Below, one piece after another: positions 25,095-36,539 of a stretch of DNA of 64,000 nt. Below the pieces are notes generated by a model that was not told the origin of the DNA, did no database searches, and saw nothing but the letters and a program-made list of their open reading frames with translations. The position numbers and the translations under genes were made by a program. Source of the DNA: Campylorhamphus procurvoides (Eukaryota; Chordata; Aves; Passeriformes; Dendrocolaptidae); the NCBI GenBank assembly GCA_013396655.1, contig WBMV01002663.1:223641-287640 (forward strand). The letters run 5' to 3'. Positions within the stretch are counted from its first letter, which is position 1. Each line of letters opens with the position of its first letter.

Positions 25095-26497
25095 CATTTT
25101 CAAGAACAGCTGAACTGCTTTTTTATTTTAATGAAACTTTCAGCACCAGCACACAAACACTCATCTGCACTCAGATGGTTGATATGGGAGTCATCAGCCC
25201 TATCTGTTACCATGTGACAAAAGCATAGGCCACTGAAAACAGGAGAGGCACAGAGCATTAGCAGTGCCAGATCTGTCTGTGGCACAGCTACAGATTGGTT
25301 ACTTATTTTGGTTGAAGACAATTTTTTCCCCTCAGAAAATTTATATGTAAGCATCAATATAAACAGTTTGCAAAGCTGTCAAGCTGTTCCAGTCAAAAGA
25401 TGAAGTTTTTAAAATGCCCCAAGATCCAAAATTTTGCAGTATTTCTGTACAGCAGCTTTTTTTCCTGCAGTTTCACCCTTTCATTTTTAAACACCTTGAA
25501 AAAAAAAAGGTGTTTAAAAAATGCCCTGGCACCACACAGATGAAACATTTCCTGGCATGTTCTAGTGAAATATGCTTTTCAACCCAAAATTATGGCTTTT
25601 TTGGCCCAAGAAATGCATAATCTTAATTGTTTGCCCATCTCAGGGCAGGAATTCACTGTGAATGGATCCTTGCTCTGAAGAGGCTTTTCCCTGTGTGTGT
25701 TTGGGCACTGGAGATGGTCAGCACAAGGAACCAAAGGCAATCTGAGGTCAGCTCACTAAACAGGCAAAAAAGAAATATCCATAACTTTTCCAAAGGAGAC
25801 CTAACAGCCTCTGGGTGATAACACTGACTCCAGCAATGGTGACGGTGGCAATTAATCTGCAAATGTCTAATGAGCCCCTTCTCCTTCCACTGCCAGCCCA
25901 GCCATGGAAGGGGCCACTCTCAGGGCTCTCCAGTGCACTGGTGTTTCCAAGTCCAGCCTACGCTCAGCTTGGAGACTATTCTTCTCATTTGCCAGAGGCT
26001 CTCTTTAGCACTCCAAAATACTATGAAGCAATCAGAGTTAATTTCTGAATTTTATTTCCCAAAATCACAGCATTTTGATTGACTAAACAGCAATAAGCAT
26101 CAGAGTTGTTTTTATTTTATATCATGCCAGTAGAAACATTTAAGTCATCAGATGTATGAAAAACAAATAAAACTTGGTCCTTTCCAAGCATAATTAGACT
26201 TGGAAAATGGTGTTGCTTTCATCTGGAGGTCAGCACAAATATTAGTATTTTGGCTCAGTCTTTTATTTTCATTCCAGAAAAAGTTTTTCTCAGCTCCATG
26301 CTCCAGAAACAACCTTCTAGTGACATAAGCACACCATGAAGTCCAGGGCACATGGACTCGAGGAATTGGTAGTAACACTAAGGGAGCCTAAATAAATTTG
26401 CATAAAGCTGGAGGGGAGCTGGTTGTGTTCCCAAGGATCAACACTTCTCCCCTGGAGTCAAGAATTTCATGGAAACAACTGCAATGTCCACATCAGC
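25095..26497. other. Unique AT-richer sequence
   Basis: No gene or repeat is recognised. The stretch is richer in A and T than its surroundings, especially 25,320-25,620 and 26,030-26,400. A 14-bp perfect hairpin at 25,484-25,520 is described separately. Confidence 0.5.
25484..25520. repeat. Perfect 14-bp inverted repeat with an A-rich loop
   Basis: The left arm TTTTTAAACACCTT (25,484-25,497) and the right arm AAGGTGTTTAAAAA (25,507-25,520) are exact complements separated by nine bases (GAAAAAAAA). Pairing does not extend beyond the arms, so it is shorter than a typical microRNA precursor. No element boundary or target-site duplication is evident. Confidence 0.9.
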
Positions 26498-26723
26498 ATC
26501 ATGGAATCATGAACAGTTTGGGTTGGAAGGGACCTTAAAGCTCATCCAGTCCCACCCCCTGCCATGGGCTGGGACACCTTCCCCTAGCCCAGGTTGCTCC
26601 AAGCCCCATCCAACCTGGCCTTGGACATTTCCAGGGATCCAGGGGCAGCCACAGCTTCTCTGACCAACCTATGCCAGGGCCTGCCCACCCTTCCCAATAT
26701 CCCATCTAACCCTGCCCTCTGTG
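26498..26723 (-). mobile_element. CR1 3' fragment, type B, antisense
   Basis: The 3' end is at the left (ATCATGGAATCATGAACAG). It then reads GGGTTGGAAGGGACCTTAAA, CACTTCC-type and GGGATCCAGGGGCAGCCAC blocks, and ends near CCCATCTAACCCTGCCCTCT. About 20 bases of the usual CAGGGAAGAATTTCTTCC motif are missing between CCCACC and CTTCCC, a small internal deletion. Confidence 0.9.
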
Positions 26724-27980
26724 AGTGCACCACATCTGCACTGGAGCAAGAATGTCTTCTCATCCTTGAGAGGATGGCTGACAGAAGGTGCCTCCAGACA
26801 AGTGGAGGTGACCAGCTCACCTGGACATGCACCAAAATGCCCAGGGGGATGAATCCCATGCAGACACACCTGCATGAGGAGTTTCAAAGTGTCCCTGTGA
26901 TCCCCACGGCTCAAGAGGGCCCCAATTCCTAAACCCTGAAGCCCTTCTGCAAAACAGAGCTGGGGGACTCTTGTGCATGGCTCTCACTCAGCCCTTGGAC
27001 ATCAGAGCCAGAGGAACTGCACTGCCTGCTCTTCTCACCCCCAGAGCTGAGGGGGGTAGGACCTGGCGAAGGGGAGCCACAAGGAAATGGTTAAAAAAGG
27101 GCCCACATATTGAAGTGCTTTATTCCATCCCAGTTCCCATTTTCCTTGATTAGGAGTCTTGGCTTTGGTAATTAACAGTTATGTACATAACTCCTGCCCA
27201 CAGAAAACTTTTAATTCCCAGTCAAGCTGAGCCTGCTCAGCTTTGTTCGTCACAAATAAAGATTTCCCATATTTGACAGAGAAAGCTCAGCTCAGTCTCT
27301 CGTGCTCAAAACAGTAAAACTCAGTCTCAAAGTGCTTCCCCCTTGTTTTTAATGGTGGTATTTAATTTCTCAAGCTGTGCTGCACTGGGTTACACCTCAG
27401 GAATATTTTATACATTTCCTATAGAAACACCTGGGTTTATCTGAACCCATGACCACATACAAGAGATACATTGCTAAATGTTACTCTTCTGGTGCAAAAA
27501 TAGGCAAAGGATGAGAACAGGAGCTGGTTTTGCATGAGCCCCTTTGCTGAGAGATAGAAGACTTTAAATTCCACACCACTGCTCTGACACAGCAGAGAAA
27601 AGCCACAGAATGGACAGGATGGGAATGCTACGGGCAGAGCACATGGGAAGCAGGCTGGGCACATGTAATGCAGTCATTGCACATCTATCTGCACTGGAAG
27701 GTTTATAGTGCCATATCACCATGCTGGTGAGCCAAAACGCCTGAGTAAGCAAGCTGCTATGGAATGATCCTCTTATTGCTGCTGATGAATTGGAGTGAAA
27801 GCCAGGAATGGGAACCTCATTGGTACCCTGCAGGAAGGAAGATCATCCCAGATGGTAGAGCCAGGCAGATGGGAGCAAAAACTCAGTTGTGAATAATCTG
27901 CAAACAGACTCTCCTCAACGGGTGTCTGCTCTGTGCAGTTGGGTCACTACCACCCTGCAGCTGCTGTCTGGACAGAGTGG
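26724..27980. other. Unique non-coding sequence
   Basis: No gene is recognised. Open frames are short and lack domains. The 27,120-27,440 part is AT-richer. Confidence 0.5.
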
Positions 27981-28380
27981 GAAATGATGCTCCAGGGCTG
28001 GAGCCCCTCTGCCCTGGAAACAGGATGGGAGAGCTGGGGGTGTTCATCTGGAGGAGGAAGGCTCCAGGGTGACGTTTCAAGAGAGCTGGAGAGGGACTTT
28101 GGACAAGGACCTGGAGGGACAGAACAAGGAGCAATGGTTTTAAACTACTCAAGGACAGGGCTAGATGGGCTATTGGGAAGGAATTCTTCCCTGTGAGGGT
28201 GGGCAGGCCCTGGCACAGGTTGGGCAGAGAAGCTGTGGCTGCCCCTGGATCCCTGGAAGTGTCCAAGACCAGGTTGGACGGGGTTTGGAGCAACCTGGGT
28301 TGGTGGAAGGTGTCCTTGCCCCTGGCAGGAGGGTGGAACAAGATGAGCTTTAAGGTCTCTTTCAAACAAGACCATTCTGT
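27981..28380 (+). mobile_element. CR1 5'-truncated copy, type B
   Basis: It starts in the TGCTCCAGGGCTGGAGCCCC block and runs through GGAGAGCTGGGGGTGTTCAT, AGAGAGCTGGAGAGGGACTT, TATTGGGAAGGAATTCTTCC, CCTGGATCCCTGGAAGTGTC and GGTGGAACAAGATGAGCTTT to ACCATTCTG. The 209-codon minus-strand frame that covers it (27,883-28,512) is antisense CR1 and its flanks, not a gene. Confidence 0.93.
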
Positions 28381-31202
28381 TTCAGAGCAGAAATGCCACA
28401 GCCCAGCACTGGCATGTGCTGGAGAAGTTTGCCCAGAGGGAGCCCTGCAGCTGTTTGGGTGAAACCTTTGTGTTGTGCCCACGGAAGGGCTGTTTGCTCT
28501 GGTCTGAAGCATTGTAACTTGGTCAGAAGGAAGTCACATACAGTAAATTGTCAGCGTCTCTGATTTGCTGCAGGCCATGACCAGACGTCAGAGTGCTGCC
28601 CTCCTGCTGCTCCTCCTCTTGGGAACATGCAGCCCGTGGTCCCTGGTTATCACTGCCTTGCTGACACAGATCCAATTACTGGCTCATTAGCAGTCCAGCA
28701 GCAGCCAGAACAAGGAGCAGGGCAGGGGATGCAGCATCTTGCTCAGACTGCAAAGGTGACCACAAAGCTGCTGCACAAATCAAGCTCTCTCAATAGCAGG
28801 TGCCAAACCTCAGACAGAACAGCAGGTTAAGAGCCAGCTGGGGGCCAGCCTGGGCTAGATGGGAAGGAGAGCCCCACAAAATACAAGGACACATGTCCTT
28901 GCCTCTTCTTTGTCTGCTTAGGTGTGGTGTCACTCACTGTGGCTCAGGTCATTATCCTGCACCCCCTTTATGGGAAGCACCACTAAGAACTGGTGTGATC
29001 TGAGGCCCCTCACCCTCCCCTGGCTCTCCAGGTGAGCAGCAGCCCAGAGCTCCTCAGAGATGACAGTCAAATACACTGTGTCCAAACCGTCTGTCCCAGG
29101 GTGGGATGCACAAAAAGATGGTTCACAAATGAGCTGGTAATTCCTGGGAAGAAAGGCCTGTGTTTATGCAGGGCTGCTCCAGCATCCTGTGTTCACAGCC
29201 TGGGGCCGTGCCCTTCTGTCACCCTTGCCCATGGACACAGCAGCCAGATCCCTCCATGGCAGCTCAGGAGCATCCACTGCCACCCACAATTCCACGAGCC
29301 CTCCCAGCCTGTGCTGGGGTGTCCTCCTTCCCAGCTGGGGAAGGCCTCCCATCCATAAATGATCTTCCTCCAGCTGCTGTGGAGGAACAGGCTCAGATGT
29401 CACTGTGCAAATGGTTGGTTGTAGGTTAGAAAAAAACCTCCAAAAAATGACAATTTACTCCCAAGGGGGGGAAAGAAAAGGAAGTAAATTTTTCCACCAG
29501 GGAAGTACCCTTTTCCTTTGGAAGCTGCACACTTTACATAAAAAAAAAAAGTCCAGGGACTGAATATCAAAATATTTAATTCAGAAACAGAGCTGAAGCA
29601 CTGCACAAGAATCTTCCTGGGGTGCCTTCAGCCCCACCTCTCCTCTGGGATTTTTTGATACTCATAATGGAGCAGGTTTACATCTCTCAAGACCCACAGA
29701 GGCCACTCCATCAGACATTGGCTGCCCCTACACAGTCTGGAGAAAAGTGGCTCCTAGAAGCTGCAGATTAATCAGCAAGTCTTACCAATAGAGAAGACCA
29801 AGAGCCTGAAGTGGTGGATTACAATTCCTATAAGACACAGCAGCAGTATATTGTAATAAAGCCCCAATTTTCAACAGAGATATTTAAATTTTGCAAGGAA
29901 AATTCTTAAGCTTCAGTTCCTTACTGGAGTTTAGGCACTTTCTACAGTCCTGCTGTAATTTCCTGCTGCAGTCTGCTGCTTTGTCTGCAGGTCCTCCTGA
30001 CTGGCCTGTCCATGCAGCCTGTCCATGCAGATGTGACAACATGCTGGATGTCAGTGTGAGCATCCTAGAGCTGTGAAGAGCCAGCAGAGCCTGTCAGGCT
30101 TGAACACTGCCCCAGGCATGGGCACAGGAGGCCTGTTACATGCAGTTCCCCCAAATACCCATTTTTAAATAAAGTATCCTCTTCTTTCAGCTCTCCATGG
30201 GTGGCATCAAGAAGGGAGACAGGAAAGTCATCCTTCCAGGATGTCACTTCAGCCCACCTTGGCCAAGAGGACAATTGACCAAGTGACCCATGACCAAAGC
30301 CTACTTTGCCTGTCTCCTGGCAGTGTCCTCAGGGGATGAGGACATTGTCACAGGTCTGTGTCACTGTGCAGGCTCCCAAGTCCAACAGTTCAGTTTGAAG
30401 TAACTTACACCCTTCAGGTTTTAGAGGTTGGTGCCCCTGCAAAGCTCTGCACCAGGACAGTTCCCCAAATCCTTGACACTGACACCTCCACGTGTTGTGT
30501 GCCATAAACCATTCCAGGTTTTCCTCCATGGAAGAGAAGGAGCTCCCTGACATCTGTTCTAGGGAGCTGTGGGAAGCCAATTATCCTTGAAGGCAAACTG
30601 TCCACAGATAATTGGAAATACAGACTTTTAACTGATAGAGTGTTGACTAAACTCCAGCTATTGCTTCCCATGTGTCACATTGAATCTCTGAAGCCTCTTG
30701 GAATGTTTAGCAGATGCATTATCATGTCACATCCAGACAGGTGCCACAGAGCTGCTCCTAATTGGAAACCTGGTTTGGAGCACCTCTCCCACAACTGCTT
30801 CTGCACGAGTGTAAGTGGAGGAATTTTCTTCCCATCCTACCCCGGGCTGAAAAGAAACTGCAGTTTGTGGCTGCAGTGGAGCACCAGATGGGTTTCATTC
30901 TTGGCTGCAGACCAGGAGGCAGCTCTGAGAGCAATGTAAGTTGGGAAATGGGATGGAGAATAAAGGAGAGCAGCCCATGTCACAACCCCCCACTCAGAGC
31001 CCGTGGTTCTGCCACTTAACCCAGCTTGGGGAGTTCAAGGGGAAGTCTGGACTCACCTCTCTCCTTGATGTCTTTGCTCTGCTAGTGTGTCTCTAGGGGT
31101 AACCAGTTCATGTGGAGGGCAAGCAGCAGCTTTTTTGAGGGTCTGTGCATGAGGATGTTATTCCTTGAGGAAGGCCCATTGAATCTATGAGGGAACAGCG
31201 TG
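28381..31202. other. Unique non-coding sequence
   Basis: No gene is recognised. It contains a small exact tandem duplication at 30,005-30,030 and an A-rich patch near 29,430-29,560. Open frames of 80-108 codons overlap on both strands without a domain. Confidence 0.5.
30005..30030. repeat. 13-bp tandem duplication
   Basis: CCTGTCCATGCAG occurs twice in direct succession (30,005-30,017 and 30,018-30,030) with no mismatch. It is a simple slippage-type duplication. Confidence 0.93.
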
Positions 31203-31424
31203 AAGCTGTGTCAGAGGAGGTCTAGGTTTGATATTAAGAAAAGGTTCTTCCCCCCGAGGGTGGTGCCCAGGGCAGTGGGCACAGCCCCGAGGCTGCCAGA
31301 GCTCAGGGAGTATTTGGACAACATTCTCAGGGACAAGGTGGGATTGTTGGGGTGTCTTTGCAGGGCCAGAATTTGGACTGGATGATCCTTATGAGTTCCT
31401 CTCAACTCAGGATATTCCATGCTT
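31203..31424 (+). mobile_element. CR1 3' fragment, type A
   Basis: It runs from AAGCTGTGTCAGAGGAGG through GGTTCTTCCCCCCGAGGGTG, GGCTGCCAGAGCTCAGGGAG and GGTGGGATTGTTGGGGTGTC to TTGGACTGGATGATCC and GGATATTCCATGC. Compared with the copy at 17,051, the GGCACTGACCAGGCTCCCC segment is deleted. Confidence 0.91.
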
Positions 31425-31800
31425 CCATAAAGTTGTGCTACTTCCAGTCACTGAACCATCTGCCAGGGTAATGGAGAATTTGGAATGCAACAGTTTGCTC
31501 CAGCTAAAAGGAAAAATGCAGCTCTCTTATCCTGCTCCTACTGGCACACGGACCCACCAGCCCAGGCTGCACTAGAGAGGGGAGGTTTAGCCCCAGCATC
31601 TTCTGCAGTTTCAGCTCTGAAACTTGAGCAGAAATAGAACTGGCATGGTTTTCAGGATGCAGGAACAGAGAGTACTACACCCCACCTAGCAAAATCTGAT
31701 CACTTAATGGCCACTCAACAGCCACACTCACAATCAGACATTTTGCTTCACCACAATTCAATGGGCAATTGTGAAGGAACATTCAGTCAAAGAGAAGATG

Positions 31801-32329
31801 CTTCTGAGACCCCACCTGCCGTATTGTGTCCCGTTCTGGAATCCTCAGCATAAGAAATACAGGAATCTGTTAGAGCAGGTCCAGAGGAGGCCACAGAGAT
31901 GCTCTGAGGGCTGGAGCCCGTCTGCTCTGGAGCCAGGCTGGGAGAGCTGGGGGTGTTCACCTGGAGAAGAGAAGGCTCCAGGGACACCTGAGAGCCCCTT
32001 CCAGTGCCTAAAGGGGCTCCAGGAGAGCTGGAGAGGGACTTGGGACAAGGGATGGAGGGAAAGGGCAAAGCAAATGGCATCCCACTGCCAGAGGACATAT
32101 AGATGGGATATTGGGAAGGAATCTTTCCCTGTGAGAGTGGGCAGGCCCTGGTACAGGTTGCCCAGAGAAGCTGTGGCTGCCCCTGGATCCCTGGAAGTGT
32201 CCAAGGCCAGGTTGGACAGGGCTTGGAGCAACCTGGGAATAGTGGAAGGTGTCCCTGTCCATGGCAGGCAGGTGGAACAAGATGAGTTTTAAGGTCCCTT
32301 CCAACCCAAGCCTTTCCATGATTCTATAA
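31801..32329 (+). mobile_element. CR1 5'-truncated copy, type B, near full tail
   Basis: About 0.53 kb and the most complete type B 3' region in sense orientation. It begins in the GAGACCCCACCTGC / TTGTGTCCCGTTCTGGA block, includes CAGGTCCAGAGGAGGCCAC, CTCCAGGAGAGCTGGAGAGG, GGCTGCCCCTGGATCCCTGG and GGCAGGTGGAACAAGATGAG, and ends CATGATTCTATAA. It is open in one + strand frame for 173 codons, but that frame encodes no known CR1 protein. Confidence 0.94.
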
Positions 32330-32620
32330 AGATACATTTTTCCTGGTATAATGCTCCAGTCCTGTGTAAGTGTCCAAAGTCCCTCAGCTCTCCCAAGTTC
32401 CGACACTGGCACTCTGCAGTTTTACCCAGTAGACAATAACCTCTTTAAAAATATCAGTGACAACTCTTCAGTGATGGAAGAATGGTATTTCTGCAGTACA
32501 AACTACCACAGGGATGCCCCCAGGACAGGAGATATCCTGCAGGGACACTTGGGCATTTTTTTTTCCCTGAAAGACTCTCCAACCTTTGGGCATGTTGTTT
32601 CAATCGGGTGATTTGCTCTC

Positions 32621-32683
32621 ATTAAAAAAAATAAAAATATACATATAAAAAATTATATATATGTATATATTTATTATTTTTTC
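32621..32683. repeat. AT-rich low-complexity tract
   Basis: About 60 bases almost entirely of A and T, with A-runs at the left and alternating TATATATATG-type sequence at the right. It is probably a degenerate (TA)n or poly-A-derived tract. No adjacent element can be assigned to it. Confidence 0.9.
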
Positions 32684-32894
32684 CAGGGCACATCCTTTCA
32701 TCCTACCTCCTTCTTGGAGGAACTAGGAAATCCTGCAGTGTGCATCCTACGAGAGACGAGCAGCAGAGGCTCCTCACCTGGGTGTAAACCTGCCCAGGGC
32801 TGCGTGGGCAGCTCCTTCTCCCCACAGAGCTGGTGGGCAGGGCTGCACTGAGGTCCCTGCATCAACAGCCAGAGCTCTGCCGCTCTCCTGGCAG

Positions 32895-33005
32895 CATAGC
32901 CCATTTGTGTTGGTAATTAATGGCTTGGCTAGGGGAAGATAAATACTCCAGCTTTATTGTGAAATAGTAGTAAATTTTTAATAAGGTCCAATTAGTGGCA
33001 GTTGC
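32895..33005. other. AT-rich block with GGTAATTAATGG core
   Basis: It contains GGTAATTAATGGCTTGG, a GATAAATACTCC motif, TTTATTGTG and CCAATTAGTGG within about 100 bases, between GC-richer flanks. The GGTAATTAATGG string appears again at about 36,842. Homeodomain, HOX or FOX-type binding is plausible but inferred from short cores only. Confidence 0.3.
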
Positions 33006-33919
33006 CAGTGGTAGGCAGCTCTGCACCTTCCCAGCAGCCTCTGGAGCAGAAGGCAGGATCAGCTCAATGAGCCCCTTCATTAAGGCCCCCAGGCTTGTCC
33101 CTGCAGGGTCTCTCTGGTGACATAATGGCCCCTGCAGCACTCTGCAGATGTGCAAGGTATCACACCTTCCCCATGGGGAGGCCGAGGAGAGGACCCCGCA
33201 GTGGCAAACTCATGGGGATGTACCACTGTATCCTGGTCTGACCTGCCCAGACTGCCCTGAACCAGCACGCCAAGCACAGACCTTGGTGGAAGAACTTCCA
33301 GCACACACAAACTAAGCACAGTGGGCTGATAAGGCCGAAATCCCCTCTGGAGGAGCCAGATAGGTGTGGGTTTATTCCAGTATCTGCAGACAACCTGGCA
33401 CAGCAGCACTGACAGAAGACTGCCAAAAACCTCCAGCCTGGAGAGGGAATGATGGTCATTTTACTGTGGCCAAAGTCATATTTCAAGTCAACTGCTGGGC
33501 CAACACCCAAGAGGAGAGAAGGGCAATGAGGACATCTGCTCCATTTCTAAGGGGCCAGCTCAGGAAGGCACAAGTAGACAAAGGTTTTTCCAAAGTATTT
33601 GCAATGCTCTGCTCAGACTGGGAAGGTTGTTTTGCCAAGGGAAGTGAGACTACAGATCCAGTGACCTCCGCAACCTGCACTTTCTTCAGCTGTGTCAGCA
33701 AGCTCAGCAAAAGCAGAGCAGGGTCAGAGCCTTGATCAGGACTTGGCCCTCAGCATGGGGATGCCAGGACAGATCTGAAGGTGTCCCCGACCCAGGCCAA
33801 TGGCAACGGCCCCAAAGGAGGGGCACAGAGGAACGCCACATCAGGACTCAACATTTAAAGCTTTCATTAGAGACCTTCATCTAAAGACTGCAGTGATTAA
33901 CGTGAGCTGCACCACAGAG

Positions 33920-34160
33920 TGACTCAGTCAGGAAGGGACAACAGGAGTCCTCTAGATCATCTCCAGACTCAGGTCCTGTATCAGGCCAGGCTACTCAGGT
34001 CTTTGTCTTGAAATCCTCCTGAGGAGGAGATCTCATTACCTGCCTGGAGCTCAATTTCAACATTTCGCTGTCTCAACACATATTTCTTTTATTCAGTCAA
34101 AACTTTCCTTATTTCTGACTTTAACTAGTCTGATTTTCCCCACAAACACCTCAGTAAAGA
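33920..34160 (-). mobile_element. Old diverged CR1, 3' part, antisense
   Basis: It matches the antisense 3' region of an older CR1 type: AGGAAGGGACAACAGGAGTC, TCATCTCCAGACTCAGGTCC, GGCTACTCAGGTCTTTGTCT, an AGGAGGAGATCTCA block and TTTCAACATTTCGCTGTCTC. It has many more point changes than the A, B and C copies. With the next feature it probably forms one ancient insertion from which the middle (reverse-transcriptase) part is lost or unrecognisable. Confidence 0.6.
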
Positions 34161-34439
34161 TCCTGCTTCTTTTTTCTCAAAGCCTATGTATAACTACTGG
34201 AGGGTCGGGGTTTAGGTTGACTCTTCCCTTCAGGAAGAATAAGCAAGTTCCCTCTTGACAGACTCTCCTTGTCTGTCACACAAGCACCAACTTCTTGAAC
34301 TGGAAGACACCCCCTCAGATAAATCCTTTTCTCTCCCATGAAGTCATAGGGTTGAGTTTTCCCAGAAGATCCCTGTCTCAGCCCTCCTCCACTATTGGTA
34401 GTTGTTCTCCTTGAACCTTTTTTCTAAGCCCAAAAGTCT

Positions 34440-34840
34440 GGGAGACACTGTCAGTGGAGAAGACAAAAACAGACACTAAATTCTTCCACCTTCTCTGTTC
34501 CCACTGCCATTGAATCACACCCTTCTCATTCAACATCAGACTCAGTTGCCTTACTACCTATATTTGCCACTAACACATCAGTAGAAGCTCTTCTAATTGC
34601 CCTTGACATCATCTTCCAGCTGAGCTTTGCCCCTCTCAGCATTATCCCTGCATGACAGGGCATATTTCTTTTCTGTTCATCCTTTGCCACTTTTTCATTT
34701 CATCACCTTCCCCACCTGCACATCCTTTTATCACTGGAATTCAGCCATGAGTTCCCTGTTCAGCCAAGCCTCCTCCTACCCTTAGAACCACCTCATCCAT
34801 TGGCTTTGCCTGCCAAAGCCTTACCTGAGCTGCAGCTGAT
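34440..34840 (-). pseudogene. CR1 ORF2 fossil, endonuclease to RT linker region
   Basis: In antisense it carries the order seen in CR1-family ORF2 between the endonuclease and reverse-transcriptase domains. CTGTCAGTGGAGAAGAC and CACCTTCTCTGTTC match the residues after the KTR/EN-linked segment. TAGAAGCTCTTCTAATTGCC followed by CTTGACATCATC matches the reverse complement of the segment encoding the conserved Lys-Gly-Asn-Lys-Lys-x-Phe-Tyr motif. CTGTTCAGCCAAGCCTCCTC matches the Trp-Met/Leu-Asn-x-Glu-Leu area. Stop codons interrupt the minus-strand frame. It is a dead copy, and the similarity is by recall of the family's typical bird consensus, not by a search. Confidence 0.55.
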
Positions 34841-36337
34841 CAGCTTTTAGCTGGCCAGTTCTCCTCTACTGGCCCCAGTAACCACCTGAGTTTGACCAAA
34901 GTACTGCTGGCCTCTTAGTAAATCCTGTTCAACACAAGATCCTGTTTCTTGTGTCTGCTGTGGGCTCAGTGAAACATTTCAAGATGTCCTATTATTTAAA
35001 AAAAAAACCAACACCCATTAAATTTAAAATATTTACTCCACAATGTTGGAAGTTGTTACCCTTTGTGGGAAGGCACCTGCTGACCCCTCTCATCTCACCA
35101 GCATCCTCAGCCAGCCTTGACCTTTGGACATTGCTGTTATTATTAACATCTCCTCACTCCATGCCATTCTGCCACCCCCATTCTCAAACAGCCACAAAAC
35201 TCAGGGGAATGTCAGAGGCCAGCTGGCATTTCAGGACTGCCCACTGATCCCTTCCAGGAACTGCTTCTTCCTTCCTCCACCTGCCAGCAGAACAAATCCT
35301 TCCCCTCAGCACCCTGCACGGGCTCCTCCCTCGTGCAGTGTCTTGGCTTCCCTGGGCAGGGAGCACAGCCTGCTGGTTTAGAGAGTAGCTGTCAACCTTT
35401 TTGGCTTTCAAATAGCCCTTTTCCAACCCTTTAGGCCTTCTATAAGCCTTCCTTCCAACTTAGTCATGCAGCAGTCTCATGTTCGCTGTGTCAGCACTCA
35501 CAGGTTCCAGGGTTCTGTTCCAGGCTCCTACGCCATGGGATGTCATCTGCTGAGAAGGAACCTGCGCTCATCCCACCCTGCAAAAGAGGAACGAGGAGTC
35601 CAAAGGAAGTGCAAGCACCAGCAGTAGCTGTTTTCTCTTCAAGTTGCATTTGCTGTTTCTCCCAGCATCCCTAAGAATGTTTGATGTCTCCTTATTACAT
35701 AGCAAAAACCCAATATGGGCTTGCAAACTATATTCTGTGTAAATAGAACAACTTCGGTAGGAGCACATGTCAAGCCAGGCTCAGTTATAAACACAAACAT
35801 ACCTCTCCAGTAGGGCTCTTAGAACATCCAGGTAGTGCTGCTCCATTTACAGGCTCATCCCGCACTGCTTCTCCAGCTGGAGTTATCCTTGTGCACTAGA
35901 GGAGATGAGAAGAAATACCTTCCCTCTAAACAAGGAAAAGAAGGTGTCTGCAGGAAAATTCATCCTGACAGCTGTAGCTGAAGCCCAGAAACCTGTAATT
36001 ATTAAAGAGACATGTTCTCAAAACTGGTCCTACTGAGAAAAGCCTCGTACACTGCTCAGGTTTGTCCCTGGGATCCAGGGACCTTTCATTCTCTTCTTCT
36101 GTGGATGAGCAGCTCAGCCCTAAGGTAGCACTTTCTACTTCTCTGCCTTCCTCCACCAGCTTTTGCAGTGGCTGCTTTGCCACAGTCAGGGCTGTTTGAG
36201 AAACCAGAAAGGCACAGTAAAGTCCTAATACCTGAGTTTAATACCTAAACTGAGGAGCACAGGCTCAGCTCTCTACACTCTGCTCTGGGAAGAGCTGTGC
36301 AGCTTTGGAGTGTCTGGAGTCTCTCCCTGCAAGCTTG

Positions 36338-36355
36338 AACACCTTCCAAGGTGTT
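36338..36355. repeat. 8-bp inverted repeat, AACACCTT / AAGGTGTT
   Basis: The arms AACACCTT (36,338-36,345) and AAGGTGTT (36,348-36,355) are exact reverse complements with a CC spacer. The inner AGGTGT cores recall T-box half-sites. An 8-bp palindrome is not rare by chance in 64 kb. Confidence 0.85.
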
Positions 36356-36539
36356 TGAAGGATACAAATCAATTCTTAATGCATTTTTTTTATAATACTG
36401 GAACTGTCCATATTGTAAGAAGAGAAATTATTTGTAATGTTACTATGTACATTTTGTAGCCCTTTTCCACTTGCCAACGCCTTGCAATTTTCCATGACAG
36501 AGTTTGTCCACGGAGAGGAAACTTTTCTCAACAATTTTA

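Larger units (their letters stand above)
32330..33919. other. Unique non-coding sequence
   Basis: No gene is recognised. It includes an AT-only tract at 32,621-32,683 and an AT-rich block at 32,895-33,005, both listed separately. Overlapping frames at 33,080-33,735 on both strands lack recognisable domains. Confidence 0.5.

Noticed and set aside
27883..28512. Minus-strand open frame of 209 codons, the longest in this part of the window
   Set aside because: It runs antisense through the type B CR1 at 27,981-28,380. The same peptide stretches recur in antisense CR1 copies at 18,012, 21,099 and 31,801, so it is a repeat by-product.
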